Shown: positions 15,955 to 24,641, counted from the first letter of the stretch. The stretch is 56,882 nt of DNA from Planctomycetia bacterium (GCA_026401055.1 JAPLNP010000235.1:1-56882), one strand, 5' to 3'. The notes: generated from the sequence alone by a model not told the origin. Numbers and translations: made by a program.

Positions 15955-16631
15955 CTATGAATCCGCTCGATACCCAAAACGTTGCCTTGCCCCCCCGAGG
16001 TGGTCTACGACATGCCGTCATGAAAGAGGTCCTCAAGGACATCTTCCAGGGCCGTCTGCCGGCGGGCACGCGGCTGATGGTCATGAAATTGGCGTCGCGA
16101 TTTGGGACCAGCTCGACGCCCTGCCGCGAGGCGCTGGTGGAACTCGGCGCGATCGGCGTTGTCGACTTCGTCCACAACCGCGGCGCGGAAGTCGCGCCGT
16201 TCGGCCCACAAGAACTCCAGGAAATCTACCAGCTTCGCCGCATCCTCGAGACCGAGGCCACGCGGTGCGCGTGCCGGCGTATCGACGTGGGGACGCTCGG
16301 CCGTTTGCGCGAGGAGTTGCTCGAATTGCGGAAAATGCCCTGCGATGCTCGATGGTCGCGGCTGGAGACCCAGAGCGATCTGCGGCTCCACGGGCTGATT
16401 GCCGCCGAGTGTGGCAACCGCCGGCTGGCCAGCGAGATACGGCGTTACGACACGCTGGTCGAGACGATTCGGGAGATCATCGGCCACGACTTCGAGGCGG
16501 AACGACTGGCGTTGGAGGGGCATCTGGAGATTGTCGACACGATGCTCCGGGGTGACGCCGGGGCGGCGGCCGAGGCCATGGCCCGGCATATCCGAACCTC
16601 TGCCGACAAGGCGGAGGCGGCAATGTTCTAA
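15942..16631 (+). CDS. GntR-family transcriptional regulator (FCD subfamily)
   Basis: 229 aa. N-terminal winged helix ~18-85 (LPAGTRLMVMKLASRFGTSS, PCREALVELGAIGVV), then an all-helical FCD ligand-binding domain ~95-225. Candidate metal/ligand residues are in LRLHGLIA, LVETIREIIGHD and MARHIR. The ligand is probably a small carboxylate or sugar acid, but it cannot be read from sequence. ATG 15942 has GAGGAAA upstream; a second ATG at 15957 is possible. The start codon lies inside the 13-bp sequence ATGCATAATGCAT, whose exact reverse complement lies at 16696-16708 downstream of the gene. That arrangement suggests autoregulation plus control of the region downstream. Confidence 0.88.
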   Translation: MHNASMNPLDTQNVALPPRGGLRHAVMKEVLKDIFQGRLPAGTRLMVMKLASRFGTSSTPCREALVELGAIGVVDFVHNRGAEVAPFGPQELQEIYQLRRILETEATRCACRRIDVGTLGRLREELLELRKMPCDARWSRLETQSDLRLHGLIAAECGNRRLASEIRRYDTLVETIREIIGHDFEAERLALEGHLEIVDTMLRGDAGAAAEAMARHIRTSADKAEAAMF

Positions 16632-17048
16632 TTGGGGGGATTGGCTGCCTTGAAGGTGGAGGTACTTGACGGGGTCGGTCGTTTTCTGGTAGCGTATGCA
16701 TTATGCATTTTCCGTTCGGGAGTGCGGCGATTCATCGTCGCTTTCCGGGGTAGTGCAGAACAAGAAACACGATACGCGACAGCGCCCACTGAACGTCCAA
16801 GGCAGCGGCTTGACGTCCAATCCAGTGAAAAAGCGGCGATAAACCGCCGCAATCCAGAAGTGCCCGGAGGATGCGGTGATGTACACAAAGGCTGTTCGCT
16901 CGCCGCGCGATGGTTTTATCTCTGTAGGGGCCGTTTGTCAACGGTTCGCTCAGGTTTGCTTTGGAGTGGTTGTAAGTCCTATGCTAGACTTGGGTTGCCT
17001 GGCGAAACGGAAACGGGCTCTGCGGGGACGCAACCTGTCTAGGGATAG
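16632..17048. other. region between the GntR-type gene and the truncated DUF1559 gene
   Basis: 417 bases without a supported gene. It contains the second 13-bp candidate operator (16696-16708) and a possible TTGCTT-N18-TATGCT promoter near 16955-16985. Where the pilin-like N-terminus of DUF1559 should be encoded there is unrelated sequence with in-frame stops (17040, 17046). Confidence 0.45.
16696..16708 (+). promoter_or_regulatory. second candidate GntR operator
   Basis: ATGCATTATGCAT, the exact reverse complement of the site at 15942-15954. It lies 65 bases after the regulator's stop, ahead of the DUF1559 remnant and lipoprotein gene. Confidence 0.55.
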
Positions 17049-17882
17049 CTGCTGCACAACTATCACCAGGCCCACAACCGCCTCCCGTACGGATCGGTCC
17101 ACGACAATTACACGTGGGGCGAGATCAACCAGCACCACCACGGCAGTTTCCTGGTCCATCTCCTGCCGTTCATCGAAGAGCAGGAGCTTTTCAACCAGTG
17201 TGATTTCTCGAAGAACACGAGTTGGTACAGCCGCGGGGGACGCGGGTTCGTGCACGAGGTCTGGATCAGCACGTACCTCTGCCCGAGCGACGGAGAACCG
17301 ACCTACTGGGGCGGCAACCCGTATTACCATTCCTCGCCCGCCTCGACGAAATCGCTGAATTCCGCGACGGCGAATTACGGGGCGTGCATCGGCAACCAGG
17401 CGTTTTGGAAGTGTACGACCGGCGGGAACATGTTCGGCACCGGACCGTCGGCACACTCCGACACCCTCGACGGAAACCAGATTTCCGGCGTCTTCGGCCA
17501 CATGGCTTGGTCGGCGAAGTTCAACGACATCCCCGACGGGCTGAGCAACACGATTGCGGTGGGCGAAGTGCGGCCCAAGTGTTCGTGGCACTTGTGGGAC
17601 GGGTGGATGCACATCAACGCGAACAGTTGGATCGGCACGACCGGCCCGATCAACTACCCCACCTGCAAGGACGAGCCCGGCTACGATCCCAACACCAGTT
17701 CCTGCAACAACGAGGAAGCGTGGGGGACGGCGCAAGGGTTCAAGTCGCGTCATCCCGGCGGGTGCAATTTCGCCCTTTGCGACGGCTCCGTCCACTTCCT
17801 GCCCGAGGAAATCGACTACGAAACCTATCAACGCCTCGGCGACCGGCGCGACGGCGGCACGGTCGATGTTACCGGGCTGTGA
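17049..17882 (+). pseudogene. DUF1559 protein lacking its prepilin-like N-terminus
   Basis: The frame starting at 17049 reads LLHNYHQAHNRLPYGS and continues through the DUF1559 core (LPFIEEQELFNQ, STYLCPSDG, DIPDGLSNTIAVGEV) to the C-terminal HPGGCNFALCDGSVHFLPE. Normal family members begin with about 50 residues of prepilin type ([15 protein letters not shown]...) immediately before LHNYH; these are absent, and TAG stops precede the frame at 17040 and 17046. Translation could only begin at a non-standard CTG or at GTG 17250, so I call it a 5'-truncated gene. An intact paralogue lies at 45494-46483. Confidence 0.75.
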
Positions 17883-17895
17883 GGGGGAAAACACT

Positions 17896-17975
17896 GGGGA
17901 CTGTCCCGATTTTCGCGGCGCGGAGAATGTCACGTTGTCAAGCCGCGGTTTCGCCGCGAAAATGGGACTGTCCCC
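17896..17975. repeat. dispersed inverted repeat family C
   Basis: GGGGACTGTCCCGATTTTCG at one end faces CGAAAATGGGACTGTCCCC at the other, around a ~35-base loop. The same element, diverged in the loop, is at 37684-37763. Here it lies between the DUF1559 remnant and the small lipoprotein gene. Confidence 0.8.
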
Positions 17976-18015
17976 TTTGCGATGAGGAAGGGGACCGACA
18001 ACCAGGAGGTCCGTA

Positions 18016-18441
18016 ATGCGTAAACGTTCACTTGCGCTGGCGATTGGGTTATACTGTACACTGACGCCGATGCTCATCGGATGCGGCGACGGCCGGGCCG
18101 AGCGCGTGCCCGTCACGGGAACCGTGGTGTACCGGGGCCAGCCGGTGGCGGGGGCCGAGGTGATGTTCATGTCCAAGAGCGGGCGTCCGGCGCGGGCGAT
18201 TACCGACGAGCGGGGCCGCTTTGAGTTGAGTTCCTACGCAACCGGGGACGGAGCGATTCTGGGCGAACACACCGTCCTGGTCGTCAAGAAAGTCGAGGCG
18301 AATCCCGGTCGCACGAAGAATCCCTACGCCCCCACGCGGGACGTGCTGCCCGTGCGTTACGGCAGTCCCAAGGACTCAGGGCTGACGGCCAACGTGCAAA
18401 AGGGGGCCGAGAACGATTTTGCGTTCGAGCTGAAAGACTGA
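18016..18441 (+). CDS. small lipoprotein with transthyretin/carboxypeptidase-regulatory-like fold
   Basis: 141 aa. Signal peptide with Cys23 in LIGC, then GRAERVPVTGTVVYRGQPVA, typical of the beta-sandwich lipoproteins that accompany DUF1559 genes in planctomycetes. The rest (GRPARAITDERGRFELSSY, GAILGEHTVLVVKK, DVLPVRYGSPKDSGLTANV) fits the same family. The role is unknown, and a surface location is likely. It lies 133 bases after the truncated DUF1559 gene, its usual partner, separated by repeat family C. Confidence 0.8.
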   Translation: MRKRSLALAIGLYCTLTPMLIGCGDGRAERVPVTGTVVYRGQPVAGAEVMFMSKSGRPARAITDERGRFELSSYATGDGAILGEHTVLVVKKVEANPGRTKNPYAPTRDVLPVRYGSPKDSGLTANVQKGAENDFAFELKD

Positions 18442-18460
18442 GGACTGGCGGATCGATGAT

Positions 18461-18544
18461 TGTCGCCTTTCGCTCCGCGAAAGTAGCGGTCTCTCGCGGA
18501 GCGAAACGCCGACCAACGCTACTTTCGCGGAGCGAAAGGCGACA
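18461..18544. repeat. dispersed repeat family B, three cores
   Basis: TGTCGCCTTTCGCTCCGCGA, then TCTCGCGGAGCGAAACGCCG and CTACTTTCGCGGAGCGAAAG continuing GCGACA. It fills the gap between the lipoprotein gene and the HzsA-like gene, ending about 40 bases before the latter's start. Confidence 0.8.
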
Positions 18545-18583
18545 CTCGTTTTCGCTCCGCCCCTGAAAGACGAGGAGCCCGTC

Positions 18584-21500
18584 ATGGGAACGTTTGCCGC
18601 GGTGTCGTGTTTGTTGGTCGCGATGGCGGCCGCCGATCCGCCGGTTCGCGGCGATCAGCCTTACGCGGTCACCTTCCCGGCCGAGGAAGCACGCCTGATC
18701 CGCTTCGTGATCCACCGTGCCTCCGACGGCCAGCCCTGCGTCGACGAACTGGAGGTCTACGCCGAGGACGGGAAGCAGAACCTCGCGCTGGCCGAGCACG
18801 GAGCGAAGGCGACGGCCTCGTCCTTGCTGTCGGGCTACGCCGAGCACGCCATCGAGCATCTCAATGACGGCCAATACGGCAACGCCCGGAGTTGGATCCC
18901 GGCGGGGACCGCGGGCGAGTGGGCCCAGATCGAGCTTCCCAAGGCGGCCAAGGTCGCCAAGGTCGTTTTCTCGCGGGATCGGCAGCGTCAGTACGGCGAT
19001 CGGGTGCCGATCGAGTTCGAGGTGCTCCTTTCGCTGGATGGGGCGACGTGGAAGTCGGTGAAGCGAGTGTCGACCACCGCGGCGCCGACCGCGGTGCGAC
19101 GTCAGGGAGGCGGCACGGGCCCCGATGCCCAAATGCCCGGCACTGCCCCGCCTCCCCGGCCGCTTCCGCGCCCGGACGGCTCGGGCCAGGGCGGCGACGC
19201 GATGCTGCGTTACGCGATCGTCGGCGAAGAGGCCGCCTGGCTGCGGGCATACGGCCGGGCCGACCTCAGCCCGCGGTTGGTTCCCTACAACGGTCGCGTG
19301 AAGAACTACCCCCATCACGTGCCCGACGATCGCCTGCCGCTACCGGTGCTGGTCGGCACGGTGAAGCTCGACGGCGTGCTCGACGATCCGATCTGGAGCA
19401 CGGCGTCCCGGGGAGTCGCCCGGGTGTCCGACCCCTACGATTTCGACGCCGGACCGCTTGTCGAATACGCGGTCCAGGCGGGCGTCATCGGCGATGATCT
19501 GCTGTTGGCCATTCGGACGAACCGGCTCCTGAGCAGCCACGTGGCCGTACTCTCCAGCGAGGGCACCGAGGACGTTTGGGTGCTGACGCACACCGACGCC
19601 GGGCCGGTGCTCAACCGGTATCTCGGCGGCACGTTGGAGGAGACCCGGGCGGTCGACGGCAAGTTCGACCCGGCGCTGACGTGTTGCGAGGTCCGCGTAC
19701 CGCTGGCGTTGTTCCCCAAGTACAAAGACCTCGGGCTTCGCGTCGGGCTGGGCATGGGCGGCAAACACACCAAGCCCGCCGGACGCGAGATCGTGCTGCT
19801 CCCCTCCCGGCTTGCCATTGCCGAGGTCACGCCCTGCCTGGGCAAGACCTTCCGCGTCCGGCTCACCGCCGCGCCCAGCGGGCCGAGCGTGACCGCGCGG
19901 GGCAACGCGCCGGGGCTGACCGACGGCCTGACGCTTGCGCCGGGCGAGTCGAAGGTCATCTCCATCCCGGCCGACGGCCCGATCGGCCCCGAGCACGCCC
20001 TGTCGATCACGACCGGCAACGACGAGGCGTATCAACTGAGCCTGTTCCGCTACGACCCGCTGCACCGGACGCTCGCGCTGTTGGAGGACATGATCCGGCG
20101 GTTCGCCGACAAGGGTCGCAACGTCGACGCCGAGCGGGCCGAGGCCGCGCGGCTGCGAGAGGTTCAGAAGTCGTTAGCGTCGCTGCCGGCGCCGGACGCG
20201 GCGGCCGAGCGAAAGTCGCTTCTCGAAGCCCGGCAGATCAAGCGGCGGTTGTTCTTCCGCGACGAGGACCTCGCGCCGATCGAAAAGCTCCTCTTCGTCA
20301 AGCGTCATGCGTACGAGCCGTCGCACAACTACAGCGTGATGTTGGACGCGCCGTGGCGGCCCGGCGGGGCCATTTGCCGGCTGGAGATTCCCCGCGACGA
20401 CGGATGCCTGGTGCCCGAGCGGGCGACGACGACCGAGCTGTTTGCCGCGGGCGGGGGCATCGCGCGGGACCCGATGGCCGACTTCGACGCCCGGACGATC
20501 TACTTCGGCTACCGGCCGTCGGAGGCGGGGTTCTTCCACGTTCTGCGGATGAAAGCCGACGGGAGCGGCGTCGAGCAGCTTACGGACGGGCCATTTCACG
20601 ACTACTGGCCGTGCCCCTTGCCCGACGGCGGCATCGCGTTCATCACGACTCGGTGCAAGAGCCGGTACATTTGTTGGCGACCGCAGGCGGCGGTGCTGTT
20701 CCGGATGGACCCGGACGGCGGGAACATGCAGCCGGTGTCGTTTGCCAACCTGACGGAATGGGCGCCGTCGATCATGCGTGACGGGCGGATCATCTGGACC
20801 CGGTCGGAGTACGTCGACAAGGGCGCGGATTTCAGCCACACGCTGTGGACGATTCGGCCCGACGGGACGACGCCGGAGCTGGTCTTCGGCAACACGATCA
20901 TCCAGCCCAACGGCTACGCGAACGGCCGCGAGGTGCCCGGCACCCACGAGGTTTGTTGCACGCTGATCTCCCATTTCGGCGATCTGAACGGCCCGATCGC
21001 GCTGGTGGACATCGACAAGGGCCGTTTCAACCCGAAGGCGATCACGAGCATCACGCCGGAGGTTCCCTGGCCGGGGATGTGGCCCGACGAGGAGTGTTTT
21101 CGCGACCCCGTGCCCGTGGCGGCCGATTATTTTCTCTGCTCGCACGCCCCGCTGCGCAAGTTCGGCCTCTACGTGATCGATCGGTTCGGCAATCGCGAGG
21201 CGCTGGCGTTCGACGAGACGTTCGGCGCGATGTGCCCGACGCCGCTTCAGGCGGTGGATCGGCCGCCGGTGCTGAGCAACATGACGTCCGGGCTGGCGAT
21301 GTTGGAATCGGCCACGGCGTTGGCCGGCCAACGCGGCGCGATCGGCGTGCGCGGTCCGACCGGCGACGCGAAGACGTGCGAGAAGCCCGGCTCGCTCCCG
21401 GGGACTCCCGGGCAGCCGTCGGCGGAAGACGAGTACGGCGTGTTCGCGGTGGCCGACGTGTATCGGGGGATCGAGCCGACCGTCGCCCGGGGCACGGTCA

Positions 21501-22303
21501 AGTACATCCGCGTGGCGTGCGAGATCCGCTCCGACCTGGAGAAGCTCGCCAACGGCCAGTACCGCAAGGACCACGAGCCGTTCATTCATTTCTACGCCGC
21601 GCCGGTCGATCTGGTGGCGGGGCCGTCGGGCTGGCCGTCCTACGTGGCCAAGGGCAGCTACGGACTGGCCCCGGTCGAAGAGGACGGCTCGGCCCATTTC
21701 TACGTCCCGGCCGGCAAGCAACTGTACCTGCAAGTCCTGGACAAGGACTTCAACGAGCTGCAGCGGATGCGAAGCGTGGTGCAGGTGCAGCCGGGCGAGC
21801 GGCGCGGCTGCGTCGGGTGCCACGAGGACCGGCGCCAGGCCCCGCCCGTCCGCCAGGGCCTCGCCCTGCGCCGTGAACCGAGCCGGCTGGAACCGCCGCC
21901 GTGGGGCGCCGGGCCGATCGCGTACGAACGGGTTGTCCAGCCGGTGCTCGACGCCGCGTGCGTCAAGTGCCACGGCGCCGAGGACAAGCAGGGCATCAAC
22001 CTGACCGGCACGCTCGACAAGGATCACATCCCCGCCTCGTACCGGACGCTGATTACGCAGGGCTGGGTCCACTATCTCGACTACGGGTGGAACTCCGGCG
22101 GCAACGAGAAGGCGCCGCCGTTGTCGTTCGGCACGGTCAAGAGCAAGCTGTGGAAGGTGCTCGACGCGGGCCATCACGACGTCAAACTGACCACCGACCA
22201 GATGCGCGGGATCAAGGTCTGGATCGACATGAATTGCCCCCTGTGGCCGGACTACGTCTTCCGAGAAGACCGCGGCGCGATGGCCCGGCGCGACGCCCGC
22301 TAG
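18584..22303 (+). CDS. large exported hydrazine-synthase-alpha-like protein with C-terminal cytochrome c region
   Basis: 1239 aa. The N-terminus is signal-like (AAVSCLLVAMAAADPPVRG). Residues ~25-165 are discoidin-like (ASDGQPCVDELEVYAEDGKQ, HAIEHLNDGQYGN). Residues ~255-430 look like a CBM9/DOMON-type domain (GTVKLDGVLDDPIWSTA). A helical stretch follows, then a WD40/PD40-like beta-propeller characteristic of the HzsA family (~600-930; FFHVLRMKADGSGVEQLTDG). The C-terminus has two CxxCH motifs: CVGCHE near residue 1075 and CVKCHG near 1126. Only the fold family is shared with anammox hydrazine synthase; no other Hzs subunit is present, so hydrazine synthesis is not implied. Periplasmic redox or polymer-related work is more likely. 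A paralogue is at 46686-49100. Confidence 0.8.
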   Translation: MGTFAAVSCLLVAMAAADPPVRGDQPYAVTFPAEEARLIRFVIHRASDGQPCVDELEVYAEDGKQNLALAEHGAKATASSLLSGYAEHAIEHLNDGQYGNARSWIPAGTAGEWAQIELPKAAKVAKVVFSRDRQRQYGDRVPIEFEVLLSLDGATWKSVKRVSTTAAPTAVRRQGGGTGPDAQMPGTAPPPRPLPRPDGSGQGGDAMLRYAIVGEEAAWLRAYGRADLSPRLVPYNGRVKNYPHHVPDDRLPLPVLVGTVKLDGVLDDPIWSTASRGVARVSDPYDFDAGPLVEYAVQAGVIGDDLLLAIRTNRLLSSHVAVLSSEGTEDVWVLTHTDAGPVLNRYLGGTLEETRAVDGKFDPALTCCEVRVPLALFPKYKDLGLRVGLGMGGKHTKPAGREIVLLPSRLAIAEVTPCLGKTFRVRLTAAPSGPSVTARGNAPGLTDGLTLAPGESKVISIPADGPIGPEHALSITTGNDEAYQLSLFRYDPLHRTLALLEDMIRRFADKGRNVDAERAEAARLREVQKSLASLPAPDAAAERKSLLEARQIKRRLFFRDEDLAPIEKLLFVKRHAYEPSHNYSVMLDAPWRPGGAICRLEIPRDDGCLVPERATTTELFAAGGGIARDPMADFDARTIYFGYRPSEAGFFHVLRMKADGSGVEQLTDGPFHDYWPCPLPDGGIAFITTRCKSRYICWRPQAAVLFRMDPDGGNMQPVSFANLTEWAPSIMRDGRIIWTRSEYVDKGADFSHTLWTIRPDGTTPELVFGNTIIQPNGYANGREVPGTHEVCCTLISHFGDLNGPIALVDIDKGRFNPKAITSITPEVPWPGMWPDEECFRDPVPVAADYFLCSHAPLRKFGLYVIDRFGNREALAFDETFGAMCPTPLQAVDRPPVLSNMTSGLAMLESATALAGQRGAIGVRGPTGDAKTCEKPGSLPGTPGQPSAEDEYGVFAVADVYRGIEPTVARGTVKYIRVACEIRSDLEKLANGQYRKDHEPFIHFYAAPVDLVAGPSGWPSYVAKGSYGLAPVEEDGSAHFYVPAGKQLYLQVLDKDFNELQRMRSVVQVQPGERRGCVGCHEDRRQAPPVRQGLALRREPSRLEPPPWGAGPIAYERVVQPVLDAACVKCHGAEDKQGINLTGTLDKDHIPASYRTLITQGWVHYLDYGWNSGGNEKAPPLSFGTVKSKLWKVLDAGHHDVKLTTDQMRGIKVWIDMNCPLWPDYVFREDRGAMARRDAR

Positions 22304-22338
22304 CTTGCCGTAGGTAAGTGGCAAGTGGTCAGCTATTC

Positions 22339-22367
22339 CGACCCCGCCGACGCAGTTGGCGGGCGTT
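22339..22367 (+). repeat. dispersed hairpin repeat family A, copy 3
   Basis: CGACCCCGCCGACGCAGTTG continuing GCGGGCGTT. Relative to the other copies one stem base changes C to T, which keeps the pairing as G-U. It lies between the HzsA-like gene and the comB remnant. Confidence 0.85.
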
Positions 22368-22411
22368 TGAATCACCGAATCCTAGACCCCCAACTCCCAA
22401 TCCCCACGACC

Positions 22412-22989
22412 ATGCACATCCTCAACGTCTACGCACTCCCGAAACTGGTCGCTCCGGAGGAAATGGCCGGGGGGGATGCCGTGGTGTTGGACGTCCTGCG
22501 GGCGTCGACCACGATCGTTCATGCCCTACCACGACCAACGGCACCCGGGCGATGGCCCGATGCCGCGACGCGGAGCGGGCGTGGATCGGCGCCTTCGTCA
22601 ACGTCTCGGCGGTCGTCCGGAAGCTGGCCGGCGCGGAGCGGATTCACCTTCTGTGCGCGGGCACGGAAGGACAGATGAGCGACGACGACATCCTGCTGGC
22701 CGGGCTGTTGGTCCATCGGCTCCAGCAGCGGGGCGACATGATGTACAAGCTCAACGCCCAGGCGGCCACTGCGTGGGAGACATGGAAACACGCTTTCCCG
22801 CTGCCGCAGTCGTTGGGCGCCGAAGAGCTTCCGCCGGAGCGTCTGGCCGCCAAGCTCCGCGACAGTCTCGGGGGCGCAAACCTCATGGCGATCGGCCTTG
22901 AGGAAGACATTCTCGCCGCCGCCGAGATCGACCGCTTCGACGTCGTGCCCGAGTTGGACCCGAAGACGATGCGTATTCGGCGCGGGTAG
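22412..22989 (+). pseudogene. comB: 2-phosphosulfolactate phosphatase (ComB-like), internal deletion and frameshift
   Basis: From ATG 22412 the protein reads like the ComB N-terminus (ILNVYALPKLVAPEEM, VVLDVLRASTTIVHAL). At about 22525 the continuation switches to another frame: TTTNGTRAMARCRDAERAWI, IGAFVNVSAVVRKLAG, LLCAGTEGQMSDDDILLAG and onward to the stop at 22989. Normal ComB has roughly 60 additional residues between these two blocks, including catalytic-region segments. So about 200 bases are missing at one point, and the deletion also breaks the frame. The remaining ends are well conserved, suggesting a recent event or an assembly collapse. ComB removes phosphate in coenzyme M-type and sulfolactate metabolism. 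Confidence 0.8.
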
Positions 22990-23018
22990 ACGATCTCCTT
23001 GGACAGGATTCACAAGAT

Positions 23019-23723
23019 TCACGGGATCACGTCGCTCTCGCCGCGACCAAACCGAATCAGCACGGCCGGCAGCAACAGCACGGCGCAGAGTGCCAGAAGG
23101 ACGACGCCGCCGTGGTCCAGCGGGTTGGCCCCGGCGAGGATTTCGCGCCAGCCGTCGGGCCCGATTCGTCCGAGCAACACGATTAGCTCGCCGACGAAGG
23201 CGCAACGAAACAACCGCTTGACCTCATAGGCGGAAACTCGCCGCCAGGAGAAGTTCCGCCCCAGCGCTCTCAGGCCTGCCAGCAAGGTCGGGTCGGGGAA
23301 AACCTGGGGGACACCGGCCCTATAGGCGTCGAACTCCGGCCCGTGGAGCGAGGCCAGGAGCGATTCTTCCGACCGAAGTGTCGGCCCGTACGCCCAGAAG
23401 AACAGAAACGGATACGCCAGCACCAGGTAGACGTTGCCGCTTGCGAGGCAGAAGCCGGTGTCGATCAGGTAGTTGGCCAGGTAGTACGGGTGCCGGACGA
23501 CGGCATAGGCCCCTTGGGTGCAGAGGACCCGGTTTCGGATCAACTGGCCCTTGACCAGCAGGTGCAGCCCGCCGCCGACCACGAGCAGGCCGACTGCCAC
23601 GCACTGGGCGGCCATCCCCGGGGAGAAGAAGAACGTCGAGACGACCGCCATCACGATGACGACGTCCCGGAGCCGGCCCCGGTGGAGCCAGCGGTCGCGT
23701 CGCGGTGGGGCGTCCTGGGTCAT
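23019..23723 (-). CDS. isoprenylcysteine methyltransferase-like (ICMT/PEMT family) membrane protein
   Basis: 234 aa, with about four or five membrane segments (VVIVMAVVSTFFFSPG, CVAVGLLVVGGGLHLL, YLVLAYPFLFFWAY, VLLALCAVLLLPAVLI). The family's SAM-binding region is visible as VVRHPYYLANYLIDTGF and the acidic EESLL. Members methylate small or lipid substrates at the membrane; the substrate here is unknown. ATG 23723 lies 14 bases from the TatD-like gene's stop and has a GCAGG-type site, so the two are probably co-transcribed. It converges with the comB remnant. Confidence 0.75.
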   Translation of the reverse strand: MTQDAPPRRDRWLHRGRLRDVVIVMAVVSTFFFSPGMAAQCVAVGLLVVGGGLHLLVKGQLIRNRVLCTQGAYAVVRHPYYLANYLIDTGFCLASGNVYLVLAYPFLFFWAYGPTLRSEESLLASLHGPEFDAYRAGVPQVFPDPTLLAGLRALGRNFSWRRVSAYEVKRLFRCAFVGELIVLLGRIGPDGWREILAGANPLDHGGVVLLALCAVLLLPAVLIRFGRGESDVIP

Positions 23724-23737
23724 GGCCTGCCCTGCGG

Positions 23738-24550
23738 TCACGTCGGCGGCGCGAACTGAAAATTCCGGCTCTGGCTCATGAACTTCAGCGGGTTGTCGTA
23801 AACCAACTGGCGGATCACGGACTCGTCGTGGCCGCGACGCCGCATCGCGAAGATCAACTCGGCAACCGCGAGCGGATTCGAGGGGCCCCAGTCCGCCGAA
23901 GAGTTCACCAGCACGCGGTCGGGGCCGTAGATCTCGACCATGTCGGCCGCTCGCTCGGGCGTGGCCTTGGTCGTCGGATAGAGCGTGATGCCCGCCCAAT
24001 AGCCCTCCTCCAACGCCAGGCGGATCGTGTGCTCCTCGCAGTGGTCGATGCAGACGCGGGTCGGATCGACTCGCGGGTCGTCGCGGAGCATGTCGAGGAT
24101 CATCCGCGTGCCCTTGTACTTGTCCTCCAGATGCGGCGTGTGGAAGAGCATCTGCTCGCCCGACGACAAGGCCAGGTCGATCAGGGCCCCGAGCGTCGTC
24201 ACTTCGTTGCGGGTACACTTGTGCAGGCCGATCTCGCCGATGCCCAGGACGCTGGGACGCTTGAGGAACTCGGGCAGCAGGGCGATGACTTCGCGGGCGA
24301 AGGCGACATCTTCGGCTTCTTTGGCGTTGATGCCCATCCAGGCGTAGTGCCGGATGCCGTGGTTGGCGCACCGCCGTGGTTCCCACTCGGTGAGTTGGCG
24401 GAAGTAGTCGCGAAAGCTGTCCGGGCCGGATCGGTCGTAGCCCATCCAGAAGGCCGGCTCGCCGACGACGAGGCAGCCCATTTTGGCCATCGTCGCCAGA
24501 TCGTCGGTCGTTCGCGAGGCGATGTGGATGTGGGGGTCGATGAATTGCAT
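23738..24550 (-). CDS. TatD-family metal-dependent hydrolase, EboB-like
   Basis: 270 aa amidohydrolase-fold protein. Metal-ligand motifs: DPHIHIASR (residues 5-13), GIGEIGLH, FHTPHLEDK, IDHCEEHT and SSADWG. The segments SRTTDDLATMAKMGCLVVGE, PAFWMGYDRSGPDSFRDYF and FAMRRRGHDESVI match the EboB-type branch of TatD, which in cyanobacteria and others sits in the ebo cluster for export of specialised metabolites. No eboA, eboC (UbiA-type), eboD (dehydroquinate-synthase-like), eboE or eboF is visible near it, so the context differs. It may form an operon with the ICMT-like gene. The EboB assignment is from remembered family features and would need a search. Confidence 0.72.
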   Translation of the reverse strand: MQFIDPHIHIASRTTDDLATMAKMGCLVVGEPAFWMGYDRSGPDSFRDYFRQLTEWEPRRCANHGIRHYAWMGINAKEAEDVAFAREVIALLPEFLKRPSVLGIGEIGLHKCTRNEVTTLGALIDLALSSGEQMLFHTPHLEDKYKGTRMILDMLRDDPRVDPTRVCIDHCEEHTIRLALEEGYWAGITLYPTTKATPERAADMVEIYGPDRVLVNSSADWGPSNPLAVAELIFAMRRRGHDESVIRQLVYDNPLKFMSQSRNFQFAPPT

Positions 24551-24555
24551 GGCAG

Positions 24556-24598
24556 GGATCAGGGACTAGGGGTCAGGGGTCAGGGACTGCGGGTCAGC
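24556..24598. repeat. low-complexity CAGGGACTAGGGGT-type spacer
   Basis: AGGGATCAGGGACTAGGGGT and similar units directly before the TatD-like gene. It is the reverse complement of the CCCCTAGTCCCC tracts seen before rho and ribH. It probably comes from replication slippage. Confidence 0.6.
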
Positions 24599-24612
24599 GT
24601 CTCGGTGATATA

Positions 24613-24641
24613 AACGCCCGTCGACTGCGTCGGCGGGGTCG
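24613..24641 (-). repeat. dispersed hairpin repeat family A, copy 4
   Basis: AACGCCCGTCGACTGCGTCG continuing GCGGGGTCG. It has one stem substitution relative to the other copies. It lies between the 82-aa gene and the TatD-like gene, both on the minus strand. Confidence 0.85.

Noticed and set aside
18584-22303. True hydrazine synthase (anammox)
   Set aside because: No beta/gamma subunit or hydrazine dehydrogenase genes nearby, and the protein has unrelated N-terminal domains. Only a shared fold family is claimed.
20174-22375. 733-codon minus-strand frame in the HzsA-like gene
   Set aside because: Shadow of the plus-strand protein whose CxxCH and propeller motifs are clear.
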